From Cyathus striatus (lineage: Eukaryota; Basidiomycota; Agaricomycetes; Agaricales; Nidulariaceae): a stretch of 64,000 nucleotides of DNA. The notes under the pieces were generated by a model. It ran no database searches, had not been told where the DNA came from, and saw nothing but the letters and a program-made list of their open reading frames with translations. The stretch is taken from contig JAOVFP010000001.1 in NCBI GenBank assembly GCA_025738555.1, positions 7,812,001 to 7,876,000 on the forward strand, given 5' to 3'. Position numbers and translations under genes: made by a program. Below, piece by piece: positions 1 through 11,206 of the stretch (its first letter is position 1; the number at the start of each line of letters is the position of its first letter).

Positions 1-198
1 GATAGCGTTATTCTGTGTTTCTTGTGAAATGAAGAAAAAGTGCATTCATTTGCAGAATGTCAACCAATTGGGAAATGGAGGTCAGTGATCAAATCCATCA
101 TGTTTTATTGCAGGGGTTGTTTCGGTTGCAGCAATATCCACTGTCTGAGTATCCTGAAATGTGGGTTCTACTCCATTATGTCTTGATTTCCATCTTGA

Positions 199-1045
199 TC
201 ATTCCTCATTAAAAAGTATTACATCTCCTAAAAACGTGTCTGCCCATCTCTGGGCTCGATTGTCTTTTCCCTTTTTTACTTTTGGTAAAGCAATTGTAAT
301 TCTTTTCCAATCATTGTCTATTCCCTTTTCTTGGAAATAGAGTACCATGCGTCGAAGCCAGTTATTAACCATTGCGGGATCTCCCTCATAATCTTCAGGG
401 ATCTCGACCTTTTCCTTTGGTTTGGGTCGATCTTCCTTAATTCTGTTTCTGATCTCCTGGATGACTCCTTGAGTCATGGCAGATATACTTTCTCTGATGG
501 TCTTTTGGTTCTCAGGAGTCATATTATTCCATCTAGTTACGATTTCATCTTTCATAAAGACTGCCACTAAGGCACTGATGAATCCAAGAATGATTTCAAG
601 AGTGATTATTTTTTTAAAGATCAAATTCGGGGTATGTGGGTGTAGGTAATTCTCTACCGTTGTTATGAACGGTGTTCAGAAGGGTCTTGTATCTGGTTGG
701 AGAATAAAAGTCTTGTTTGAAAGGAGATATATATCTCATAGGAGTACTAAATCTTAGACTATTGTCGTGTCCGAGTTCGGTGATGATAGTAAGGATGCAA
801 GGATATGTGGGAGGGGTAGGAAGACAGAGTGGTGGAATGTAATTGGGGATTTGGTGAAGTGAAAGATATGTGTTAGGATCAAAATCTGAGTCATCAGAGT
901 CCACTGACATGGCTCTCGGAGTTTGAGGGTGAGTATAAGGAGTAGGGTGAGATTGGGGAATATAATAAAGTATGGAATGAGAAGGGATGTGATAGGATCG
1001 AGATTGGAGGGATTGGAGAGTCTGGGAACGAGTAATGGGTGCCAC
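199..1045 (-). pseudogene. gag-like polyprotein, frame-broken
   Basis: Two overlapping minus-strand reading frames. The first (1045-614, 143 codons) starts MAPITRSQTL, is rich in Pro, Ser and Tyr, and ends at a TAA in a CTTTAAAAAAA tract. The second (624-199, 141 codons, no ATG at its 5' end) begins with a hydrophobic helix, then EIVTRWNNM and a capsid-like stretch PEDYEGDPAMVNNWLRRM ending RAQRWADTFLGD. The order (variable Pro-rich N-terminus, then a retroviral-type capsid helix bundle) fits Ty3/gypsy Gag. The break is a +1 shift at an A7 run; it could be a simple indel or a programmed frameshift, and one copy cannot decide. It acts, if intact, as the particle shell protein. Confidence 0.6.
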
Positions 1046-1409
1046 TGTGATAGAGTCAAGTAACAGAAGCTCTTGATGAGGCTTGGAGACTAGCGAGACA
1101 TCCTAAGTCTCATGCACACCAATTTGCAGATAGTACCAGCTGGGGCAACATGTGGTAGCCTCCCCAGTTACTGGCACCATGCCAAACTCAAGGCAGAGGG
1201 CCTAAGATGCTCAGTAATTCGGAAGTGTCGGGCTCAACATTACACTATCCTCTCATACTTCCAAGTACAATGAGCAAGACTATTGAATGGGGTGTATGTC
1301 TGGTCCAAGAGGTCCAAGATGGAGAATGAGGTGTAGAAAGAAGTTTTTCTGGGGGTCAGCGAGAGAAGAGAAGTTCGGGGTCGAGGAATGAGGTAGATTC
1401 TTGTGCTTT

Positions 1410-1785
1410 TGTTAGTGACAGACAAGCAAAATACTTGAAGCCAAACTTAAACACTTGAATAGAAGATAGAAGTGAGTCTTATTACTAGTCTGGAATAAAC
1501 TAGCACAAGAATAGTGAATACTAACTAAGAAAGACCATATTTATAGAAAGAATCCATGAGGAGATTGCATGTAAGTAACCTACACTACAATGCATGTTCT
1601 ACTGTGCATTTACATTAGAAACTCATGTACTACGTATGGCCAAACTGTGCAACTGTGCCCACAGTTATGGTGAGTAACATATATTGATACGCATGGTGTC
1701 CACATTGTAGGCCATGTGACTAATCACATGACATAGATAAGATAGTGATTAGATAAATGATTAGATAAGAGATGAGATCCTAACA
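1410..1785 (-). repeat. LTR (family A), 376 bp
   Basis: On the minus strand it begins TGTTAGGATC and ends CACTAACA, the TG...CA ends of an LTR. A TATA-like CTATAAATA lies in its second half. The same family recurs at 38469-43662, where its 5' and 3' halves are separated by nested DNA. Confidence 0.8.
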
Positions 1786-3390
1786 GTGATTCACAGGGGA
1801 ATGGATGCAGTGGGACAAAGGCAGAAGGGAAACAGGAAGAAGGGGGAAGGGAGGCAGTGGGAACAAACCTGGATGAGGGGAAGACGAAAGGAAAGAGAGA
1901 AGGAAAGAGAAAGTGTATGCACCAGTACTCAGCACACTCCCCTCCATCCTACTTCCTCTGTGTTGCAACTTGATGGGTACTGGCTGGGGAGCTATGTTAG
2001 TATAATGTTGTGAGTGGTGGGGAGGGCAGGGAAGGTAATGAAGGAGAAAATGTAAGGGACATGAAGAACATGAATGAGTGAAAGAGAGTTAAGGGAAAGT
2101 GATGAACAGAAGGAGGGGAAGGGAGGGAATATTAAGGGGAGTTGGACAAGATTATGAAACAAATACAAAAAACCAAAATAAGGAAGATAAACTCACTACA
2201 ACTCAACAGAGCCCAATAGCAATCACACCCCCATTGAAATTTACCTAAAAGTTCACATTGGACTCTGTCAACCCTACAAGATCGAGCACCTTGGAAATAG
2301 CAAATGAAGTGCCAGTGCCCACAATGTGTGGGGGCATAGCAGCTATGGAAGATGTGTCAAACTTGCCAAGAATTGAGAGGTAGAACTATTTGGTGATTGC
2401 ACAGATGATAAGGATCAATCAATCACAGCTGGTACTCCATCAGAGACTTGTGATGCATTGCTGGTGTGTGTGGTACCAGTCTTGCTAAACACAGACTTGA
2501 GCTTCATAAGACTCTCAGGCTGCTGAGAGTCTCAGCAGCAATACATTAATGTCACTGTCAGCATCAACTACAAATTCACTCTCCTCCTCACCAACAATAA
2601 TATTTGTCTTGATAGAAAAAATCTCTTTGGGGAGGATGAGATAGGAATGGAGGAGATTGAGAGAAAGGGCCAGGCTCAACAAGCAAAGGAGTTTGATGAC
2701 AATGAGAGAATGTCATTATGTAAGTACAGTAAACCAGTCACAAAGTGTCACTCAAAAGGCAATAGCCAATCAGTGGGCCAGAATGTGAGATCCCGAATGC
2801 TGATCCACAAATTGTCTTTTTAGGATATCCAAATGTCCCCATAACTCAACTACCTTAAAGGTAGTGGGAATTATTGTATTAAAACATGTTTACTACAAAC
2901 ATAACAAATGTTTAAAACTGGAGAACATGTTCTACAGAGTAGTACAACATCAGAAGCAGCATTGAGGAGTGTGTAATGTAGCAATGGAGGGTATGAAAGC
3001 AATTGATCATGGTAGATTGACAGTAGAGATAGTCACTGACTTACCTAAAAATGTCCAAAGAGGTACACACAAACCACCTCTCTTGTCCAAAAAATTTGGC
3101 CACCTTGGGATATCATGGGAAAAATTATAAAGTGCCTTTTCTAACATATTTGAGGCTGCTGGATCTGAATATCAAGTTAGTTTTGCCCTAAAAAATCATG
3201 TGGCTAAGTCATAAAATTTGTTGCCTTTGATTGTCCTCAACTGTAGTACTTACTATATTTATCTGGCAACCATCCTTGGAAGAAATAGGCTTCTTTGATA
3301 GATAAGGTAAATTTAATGCTTCATACATGTGCATGAAGTGACAGTGGGACTGCAGTAGATAATCAAGGACATCATATCTGAAGGCTGAAG
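1786..3390. other. Intergenic, no gene seen; contains a palindrome-ended repeat
   Basis: GA-rich DNA (1790-2120) followed by low-CpG unique-looking sequence. The open frames are short and unconserved. The part 2755-2875 resembles 32110-32260: both have an AGCCAATCAG start, a TTTTTAGGATAT-like middle and the palindromic end CTACCTTAAAGGTAG followed by TGGGAAT. Confidence 0.5.
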
Positions 3391-3697
3391 TGTTAGATAT
3401 TCTGGGTTGCACAGCTTCTTTGACAGCTGTCACTTGTCACCTGTCATACCTGACAGTTCTGTGATTGACAGATTGACAGCTGTCAGTTACCTTAGTTACA
3501 TGGACCTTGGTTGGACTTTGGTAGATAAACCCAGTATATAAACACTCTGTAACTAGATAGTTGTTAACAAGTTTCCTCCCTATCTGTGTCTGTGTCAGTG
3601 TTTGTGTTTGAGTCTTTGCTCCACTATCACCCTCTTTGTTCTTCATTATCCTCTATTCTCTCTCTATCACACTCCTTATTCTTTGTTACTTCTGACA
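3391..3697 (+). mobile_element. Solo LTR (family B), 307 bp, TSD tgaag
   Basis: Begins TGTTAGATATTC and ends TTACTTCTGACA; the 5-bp duplication tgaag flanks it at 3386-3390 and 3698-3702. A TATA box (TATATAAAC, about 3535) and an array of TGACAGCTGTCA-like near-palindromes (3420-3490) are candidate promoter sites. No internal coding region remains, so this is an LTR-LTR recombination product. Confidence 0.9.
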
Positions 3698-4122
3698 TGA
3701 AGAGGTGTTACTAAGTCTGCTGGGCATACCTAAACAAAGTTATAATGATAAATTGAGAGTTTGTGATATAATGAGTGAGGTTGGACTTCAAAATACATGC
3801 AGGCCCCAAAAGTGATGGCAGTTCCCACACTTTGGGAAAATAATATAATGTGTCATATTGAGTCTAGTATATCACCTATTGCTTGGAATGTTTTATAAAT
3901 TTGTTAATACACTTTACATAGGCTGGCTCATAGAAGTATAAATTTTCATTATGCTATGATTATTCAATAGTGTGTTATAAGCTATTTTCTTATAAATATG
4001 CACTCTCATTCTGTAACAAATCAGTTTATTTATATAATTCCTTCTGGGTTTCAGAATGCTATGATTCTTCTCCACACTATAGTATACATGCCATGTAATC
4101 TACACCCAAAGTTATATGAATG

Positions 4123-4162
4123 GGGCAGCAAGAAAATTCCAGGCACACACAAAAGTGTGTGA
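4123..4162 (+). repeat. MULE left terminal inverted repeat
   Basis: Starts GGGCAGCAAGAAAATTCC directly after the target duplication. It pairs with the complement of 14957-14996, which starts GGGCACATAGAAAATTCT. Confidence 0.85.
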
Positions 4163-4353
4163 ATATCTTATTTTTGAGCATGAATATTCTACACTTGAGC
4201 ATGAAGAAATTTTAAATGAGTGTGGTAATAATATCTTATTAAGTTGACATAGTCCTGTTTAGTATTTTCTTAAAAGGTGTAAATATAACAGTGTGAAACC
4301 CATCATGCTCACATTCAAACTCAATTAAATTGAGCATGAATATGATAATAAAT

Positions 4354-4641
4354 TGTCAGAAGTAACAAAGAATAGAGGGGGTGGTTGAGAGAATAGAGGA
4401 TAATGAGAGAGCAAGACTCAGACACAAACACAGACACAGACACAAAATGGGGAGGAAACTTAGTTAACAACTACCAAGTTACAGAGTGTTTATATACTGA
4501 GTGTATCTACCAAAGTCCCAACCAAGGTCCATGTAACTAAGGTAACAGACAGCTGTCAATCTGTCAATCACAGAACTGTCAAGTATGACAGGTGACAAGT
4601 GACAGCTGTCAAAGAAGCTGTGCAATCCAGAATATCTAACA
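4354..4641 (-). mobile_element. Solo LTR (family B), TSD taaat
   Basis: Minus-strand copy of the 3391 LTR: starts TGTCAGAAGTAAC and ends ATATCTAACA as read on the plus strand, flanked by taaat (4349-4353, 4642-4646). It interrupts the left subterminal repeats of the MULE, so it is younger than the MULE insertion. Confidence 0.9.
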
Positions 4642-6718
4642 TAAATATGTATTTTACATCCACAATCACTCTACAGTAAATATGTGTGAGTGTGAATATG
4701 TATATACTAATCTTACAGTAAGTATGTGTGCACATGAACTGATTTCACATTCATGCTCACACTTATGGTTGTCTACATTTATATACATTCTCAATTGAAA
4801 TTGTGTGTGAGCATAACACTTTTATGTTCACATTGACATTGACAGTAGATACTATTATTTATTTTAATTTAACAGCAAGTGTAAGCATGAATGAGACATC
4901 ACATTCACATATCACACTCATACAATTGATTAGAGGATATATGTGAATAGGCCATCGATTCACCATTGCCAGACTGTGACTTTACATGCTATATGCAAGA
5001 CATTTCATTATACCTGATCTTATTCATACACATGCATCACGAAGGCCTTCTGCATATCTATAATTAGTGAAAACTAGACTTGTTTTCAATCATCTGATCA
5101 GTTGTGTGTGTGATGATCATGATACCTACCTTATCAAGTAGAATGATTTAATGATAATAAGGTTCCATACAAATCTGATAAATGATTTCAGGTCTGTGGC
5201 ATACACAAGCCACTAAAAATGACAGAAGTTCTGTGCTTTTGAATGTGATCAATATTGTGGCATATATGATACTTTGATGCACATGTTTTGCTTTGTTCTA
5301 TACTGATATCAGATAGATATCAGTATTGTATATGCTCCATATATAACAGAATGAATTTTTGAAATCTTCATCAGACCCTCTGACCTCACACTGTCAAGTA
5401 TTCAACCATATCAAACAACAACTAAAAATGGTTCTAGTGAGTTACATGTTTGTTACTGAGTTGGGGGTTCTTATCCTAATAAAAAATAAAGGGATTCTTC
5501 AAGCATATGTATGCTTACTTTGTGCCAACTCAGAAGAGAAAGTGCTCAGGTTCACAAGGTACCAGAAGCTCAAGTGAGACTGATGTGAGGGTAAGGAGAG
5601 GCTTGATACCTAAACAAAGAAAATGATATATGAGTTGTTGAACATCTGTTTGACTGAGGAGTCCTAAAGTGTTTGAAGGCTTGGTCAGTGATGAGCTGTT
5701 GAGGAATAGAATGAAAAATAGAGGGAAAAACTTCGAAATGAAGTTTAAACATGAAGGCTTAATCAAATTGTGAAAATGAAATGGTGGAACATGAGAGGAG
5801 ACCAATAGAAACAACCTAGAGGCACTGAACAAGACTCAAAGCATGACTGTCAGAAGGGGGAAATTCACTGAGTTGGTTCCAAGTAGATACACAAGTTTTA
5901 TGGAAAATTAAAATAAAGAGGCTACTTAACAAGGAATAGTTGACGAGACAGAGATTAATGTGTTGTGGATCATAGATTATTGAGAAGAAATGGTAAGGCT
6001 TGAAACATAAACTATAGCAATGAATTAGAAGAAATTTTCATAGAATAAACTTGAGGCAGAGGGACTGAAAACTATGACACAGCCATTGGTAGGACAGGTT
6101 GCAGTATTCAGTGGCTCTTGGTAGCCTGCAATACCAATGGTCTTCAGTTCCTGATGCATAATTGTGGCATTTGGGGTGATGTGGAAGTATCAGCATTGGA
6201 GGGAACCAGCAAGAAAGGGCGAGTGAGAGGGGAAAGAGCAAATGCGAAAAATGCATTGATGCACACACAGCTAGATCTGATAGTGGTTGTATCTGGAGAT
6301 AATAGTCATGTGACATGTACAAATGCAGCTCGTAAAATACAAGGTTTTGTAGTGCAGGTGAAATGCCTGCTCTACATCCAGCAGGAGCTTCAGAAATTGA
6401 CTTCCTAGTCAATCTTCCAATGACAAATACCAATAACCCAGAGGCAGGAAAAATGCGCAGGTCCTGGCTGAAAATTTTCAACAAGGGACTGAGAGATTGT
6501 CTACACATTAAGACGTAAAAGCATTTAATGAGAAAGCTGGGTAGTGATGATGAATGGCAAGGGTGGGAGGGAACAGAGGGAGTAAAAGAGAGGTGTTGGT
6601 GAAGAGGATAAGGCCATTCCGATACAATGAACCTAAAGAGCCAGGATACTACATCAAGCAGCTTCTGCATGATGGTTGGGAGCAGTTTCTGTTTGAGACT
6701 GAGAAGCTATGCACTTAT
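4642..6718. other. MULE left non-coding region
   Basis: AT-rich, CpG-poor. GTGTGAGCATGA-like motifs persist to about 4930. A 210-codon minus-strand frame (6670-6038) has no recognisable domain and its plus strand is equally open, so I do not call it a gene. Confidence 0.45.
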
Positions 6719-7034
6719 TGTCAGAAGTAACAAAGAATAGAGGGGGTGGTTGAGAGGATAAAGGAGGATAAGAGTGTAAAGCTCAGACACAAACACAGAC
6801 ACAGACACAAAATGGGGAGGAAACTTGTTAACAACTATCAAGTTACAGAGTGTTTATATACTAGGTGTGTCTACCAAAGTCCAACCAAGGTCCATGTAAC
6901 TAAGGTAACAGACAGCTGTCAATCTGTCAATCACATATCTGTCAATCAAGTATCTGTCAATCACAGAACTGTCAAGTATGACAGGTGACAAGTGACAGCT
7001 GTCAAAGAAGCTGTGCAACCCAGAATATCTAACA
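6719..7034 (-). mobile_element. Solo LTR (family B), TSD cttat
   Basis: Same family and orientation as 4354-4641 but with its own duplication cttat (6714-6718, 7035-7039), so the two are independent insertions and not the two ends of one retrotransposon. It carries extra copies of a CTGTCAATCA motif (6920-6970). Confidence 0.9.
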
Positions 7035-7535
7035 CTTATATCTACAGTCAGATGGTCTTGGGGGCAACAGATGTGTTTGAAGATGAGAGTATCAAGCAGA
7101 TCATTGGAGTGCTGGTGAGTGGGAGCCATTAAAGATCTTGACAGCTGCTGACAGGGGGGGGGGGGGGGTAGGATCATCTTATGGGAACACAATCTATGCT
7201 TGAGGCATTTCCAGGGCTCGGTTGCTTGTGGTTCAGGGTCAGGAGCAGTGTTCTGAGTGTGGTATTGAGGTGTTTGCAGATGGCCAGAGGAGTAGAGAGT
7301 AGGGAAAGGGTGATTCAAAGGGTGTTTGTGATGGTGGGGATGCTGATGTCTGACAGGCAGTGGGAAGAATATGGCAGGAATGGCATTGACATTTTGCAGA
7401 TATCGATAATGCAATGTGGAAATGATGCAACAGGGTGTGAATTTCGATGCAATTAGAATGGCACAGATCATGTAGTGAATAGAGTAGGGGAATTGGAGTG
7501 GAATAGGGAGTCTAAGGTGGATTTAGAAGTGGGGT

Positions 7536-7978
7536 AGCATACTATTTGAAACGCCTGCTCTACACTGAGCACCCACCATCCAAAAAGAAGCGAGTGGACA
7601 CACTGGATGATTTAATTTGTGAATATATATTATTATATGATAAAAGTATTCAGTCAATGACAGTTAAATTACAGCAACAGGAAAGAAGAATAAAATTAAG
7701 AATACTAAGCTTAAACTGAAAGGTGACTACTTGTCTGAAGGTGTACTGTTAAGTACGGAGTGTGACAGTGTCCAATCTGTCACTGGTGTTCTAAATGAGT
7801 TGTCAAGTTTGTTGCAAGGTGTTGAAGTAAGGTACAAGTCTTATAGGGTTATTAAGACTTGTATAGGATTTTAAGGGAAGTAGTGAAGGTGTGTGTGGTG
7901 AATTAAGGGTAGAAAATGCGAAGTTAGCTAAGGTTCTTGTCTGTGCAAGACCTTTAACTAATAATAAAACTGGGCAGT
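7536..7978 (+). pseudogene. Degenerate coiled-coil reading frame with basic NLS-like patch
   Basis: A protein-like frame runs 7536-7720: YLKRLLYTEHPPSKKKRV, then an acidic and hydrophobic helix and a Gln/Glu/Arg-rich segment. After an apparent 1-nt shift near 7710 it continues as LKLKGDYLSEGVLLS and later GELRVENAKLAKVLVCARPL, ending at TGA about 7976. PSKKKRV resembles the classical monopartite nuclear import signal. It lies upstream of the transposase inside the MULE and on the same strand, so it may be a 5' exon set or an accessory gene. No family recognised. Confidence 0.35.
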
Positions 7979-8597
7979 ACTGAGTATTAAGCAGATGAGG
8001 ACAGAAGTACACTAAGTTTCTACAGTTAGAAGCTTAGTGTGAATAACAGATGAATGCTGAGTGTGAATCAAACTGAAATTGACTTCTGGGATGTAGCTAC
8101 ATGAGAGGGGTTTATATACTTTTTAAAACTTCCTAGGTAGAAGGATGTACCATGATTAACAATATACTAAGTAATGGTGATTTGTAGAAAGGGAATTAAG
8201 ATAAAGGTGAAGGAATAAAGAAAAGAGGAGGGGAATATGTATAAGAGGCACATGGTGGCATCGGATAAAGTAATATTGATGCAAGTGCTTTGCTGTGCAT
8301 TTTGATTGGTCATTGCTAAGTCACGTGCCCTTTGGTATGGTGTTTACTTTGACATGTCAGTTTTTAGGGTATAGCTTAGTGCATTAACTTTAGTGCTTGC
8401 TGAGTAATAATTGATCAGTTAGTAATATTTGTGAACTTCATCAGAATTTGTGGTGATCTTGGGGATAATTGAGGGTGTGGAACATTGTTAATGTCCCGAG
8501 ATCAGGGTATGGTAAATAGAGTAATTTATAATTGGTTAGGGTGAGTACAGGAACTAATGGACTATGTATATTAGGTGTTTTTGTACATAGGCCAGTA

Positions 8598-11206
8598 GGG
8601 TTCCCTACAAAGCATCAACCAAAATCCTCAAAAAAATACCAGGAAGATAGTGATTCAATGTCTGAGACTGAGCTATATGAGTTGCTTCTTGCTGCAAAGA
8701 AAAAAAGGCCAATCACAGGAAGGAATTGGCTGATAGTAGCAAAACTGTGAAAGAATTGTATGAGTGTACAGCAGATGGGAATTTTGTTCTTTGCACTCCT
8801 GCTTCTGGTGCAGCTGATACTCCCATGGATATCAATGATAGCAATGACACTGTCAATATTGAAGATTTAAGATCTTGGGATGGCTGGCCTAATGGTGATT
8901 GGGAAGCCAACTATAGTAATCAATTTGTTGATGCCACAAATAATTTGCATGTACACTGGGCAACAAGATTAAGTGGTGGGTATGGAGGTAGTGCAAAATC
9001 AAAACTGTGGAGCAATGGGAAATGTGCAGTAATTTACACTCCCCCAAGAGGTCTGTATAGATACTATACAGAATTTATATAGTGGCTATTATTATTATTA
9101 GAGGTGATTATTCTATACAGAATCCATATATATTCTGCATGGATTCTGTGTGGATTTATGCAGAATCTGTAAGATCTATTTAATACCTTAATTTTCCTGT
9201 TTCAAATCACAATAAATACTATTAAAACTGTTAATTCATAATCTCATCTCATCCCTACCACCATCTTGTCTCCATTGCTGTCTTGTCATAGGTGCCAAGT
9301 GTAATGCTTTGTGAAAAGTGTGATACTACATGAAAATCTTCAGGTCTGTAATGTGGAATTCCGAGGAATTCTGCATAATCCATATGGAATTTTTGGAATC
9401 TGTACAGATTCTGCACAGACCCAAAAAAACCTCTGCCAAAATGAAAAAAATCTGTGCAGATTCTGCATGGATTCCATGCGGATCTGTACAGAATACATGG
9501 CTAAGTGTAAAGAGCTCAAAATGTGTTATGAAAAGATGTCTGGGTATTATCAAATGTGATAATGATGAGTGTAAAATAAGAACATGCCCAAAGACAAGAA
9601 TGCCTGCTCTTACCAAACAACTTAAAGAATTATGTGCCTGTGGTGCTAAAAAAATTCATATTGAATGTGGTGTAAATTCTAAAGCATATACATGGTCTGG
9701 AGGAGTTCATTGTGTTAATGGTGGATTTTATACCCATGATAGACCAGGAAACATTATCTCATTACTACCATATGAATTAGAAGATCTTGGAGATGTTGCT
9801 GAAGCACATCCAAATGCAGGACCATTACAGCTTGTTGTTGGGCCTAGGGGAGCTAATGGTCTCCCTCCCTGGGAAATCTGTTGCACTTATATCAGAGGCT
9901 TTAACAAATGCTGACTGAGTAGGATATGAGCTATGGAAATTGAAGGGACAGACAGGAGATGCTGATGATTTTGTAAAGAACTTTGCAAGATTCCAAGAGG
10001 AACACCCTGGATTTATTATATATGAACAGTTTGAACAAGTAATAGTTATCTCAGTACAATCTTCATTTATGGCATCACAGCTCATTAAAGATGAGGTAAT
10101 TGATGGTCCTCTAAATGGTCTTGTTAGTGATGCAGCCCATGGCTGGTGGAAAGACCATAAATCCTTGCTTATTGTCTCTTCTGTATATTCTCCTGAGCTT
10201 AGGCGATGGGTTCCAGGCATTTTCTCATATAGTAATGGAGCATCAGCAAGTCATTATGAGCTACACTTCAGTGCACTATTATATAGTATGGAGGAGCAGC
10301 TTGAAAGAAGGGACATTGAAATTACTAATTCACTATTCTCAGGTGTAAGTATTTCATCTACAATGACTACATTACTTGACTAATTAAATATTAAAATTAG
10401 GTAATGGATTTTAGTGAAGCAGAGCATAAAGGATTTGTTGAAGCATTAGTTAAGTTTTATATTCGACAGAATGATTCTAGATCAGAGGAGGTTCTTTGTG
10501 AGGTGACTACAAATTCACTTCAGGGATGTCAAGAGCATTTTTATGCTTCCCTTACAAGGGTAAAAAGAAACCATGGAGTTATTAGTCCAGATAAAGCAGA
10601 TATATTTGAGTCACGAGTTTTATCAGCTCTTAGAACAAATGATGCTGTTAAGTTCAAGGAAGAAATACGAATTATTATTTGTGACTTCCCATTGGCAGAA
10701 CTATGGATTAATTGGTATCTTCAAGATAGCATAGCAAAAATGCCATTTACATCACAAAAATGAATGCATCCAGACATATGGGACTCTATACCATCTACTA
10801 CAAATGCAGAAGAGGCAATGCATTGGAAGTTATACAGTGCTGGTGGCAAAGACCATGGCCTTCTTGATGGGCTTCATGGATTGTTTGCAGTTGCAAAGTA
10901 CTATGAGAGAATTTATGAGGCTGCTTCACATGGAACATTAATAAAATATGGAAGACCTGAGCCCTGGAAAGCAAATATAGAGAAGTATGGTAGGACAAAA
11001 CCATCAAGAGATCCAAGAAGAAATTGCTCAAAGAAAAAGAATGATGGGAGACCACCAGATACATCTGCAGAGTTAATTCCTAAGCCAAATAAGAATAGTA
11101 GAAAACCAAAGAAGCAATCAAAAACTTGTGAGACTATAGCTACAACTGAGAAAAAAGCAGTGAATGAGGAAATAACAGTACCAAATCAAGTAGTTAAAAA
11201 TCAAGA
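8598..11206 (+). pseudogene. MULE transposase: GCM/WRKY-type zinc finger and DDE core, broken by insertion and TGA codons
   Basis: The start is probably ATG at 8659 (MSETELYELL). An A7 run near 8700 has lost or gained one base; the next frame continues KELADSSKTVKELYEC to a conserved SGGYGGSAKSKLW. A KDZ-type element (9027-9517) then splits the gene; removing it with one duplication restores the frame at GKC/VMKRCLG. Next comes a Cys/His cluster (9537-9745: CLGIIKCDNDEC, LCACG, HIEC, YTHDRP) of WRKY-GCM1 type, expected to bind DNA. The RNase H-like core has Asp at 10129 (SDAAHGWW), Asp at 10407 (MDFSEAEHKGF) and Glu at 10809-10814 (TTNAEEAMHWKLY). TGA stops at 9912, 9927 and 10761 sit where CGA (Arg) is expected. 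A lysine-rich linker follows. Non-functional as it stands. Confidence 0.75.
9027..9517 (-). mobile_element. Short non-autonomous KDZ-type element (491 bp) inside the MULE gene
   Basis: Flanked by gaaatgtg (9019-9026) and aaaatgtg (9518-9525), one mismatch in 8 bp. Ends CAGTAATTTACACTCCC and GTGTAAAGAGCTC match the two ends of the 17785-19424 element in reverse orientation. Near-palindromic CAGATTCTG/CAGAATCTG motifs fill both ends. The apparent end of the upstream reading frame (TPPRGLYRYYTEFI) is encoded by this insertion, not by the MULE. Confidence 0.88.

Larger units (their letters stand above)
1..1785 (-). mobile_element. LTR retrotransposon, 5' part only, cut by window start
   Basis: Read on the minus strand, an LTR (1785 down to 1410) is followed by an untranslated leader (1409-1046) and a gag-like coding region (1045-199). 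The rest of the element, including any pol, lies beyond position 1. The gag segment with a D-Y-x-G-D-P core followed by a tryptophan/leucine helix resembles Ty3/gypsy capsid proteins of basidiomycetes; that assignment is by pattern only. Just downstream of the LTR I could not match a primer-binding site to a tRNA 3' end. CpG is almost absent, suggesting an old, methylated copy. Confidence 0.75.

Noticed and set aside
6038..6670. 210-codon minus frame inside the MULE
   Set aside because: No recognisable domain, and overlapping frames are equally open; no conserved copy in the window.
4354..7034. One LTR retrotransposon bounded by the two minus-strand family B LTRs
   Set aside because: Each LTR has its own distinct 5-bp duplication, and no gag or pol lies between them.
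7150..7169. Poly-G run as a functional site
   Set aside because: A simple homopolymer; no structure around it to support a role.
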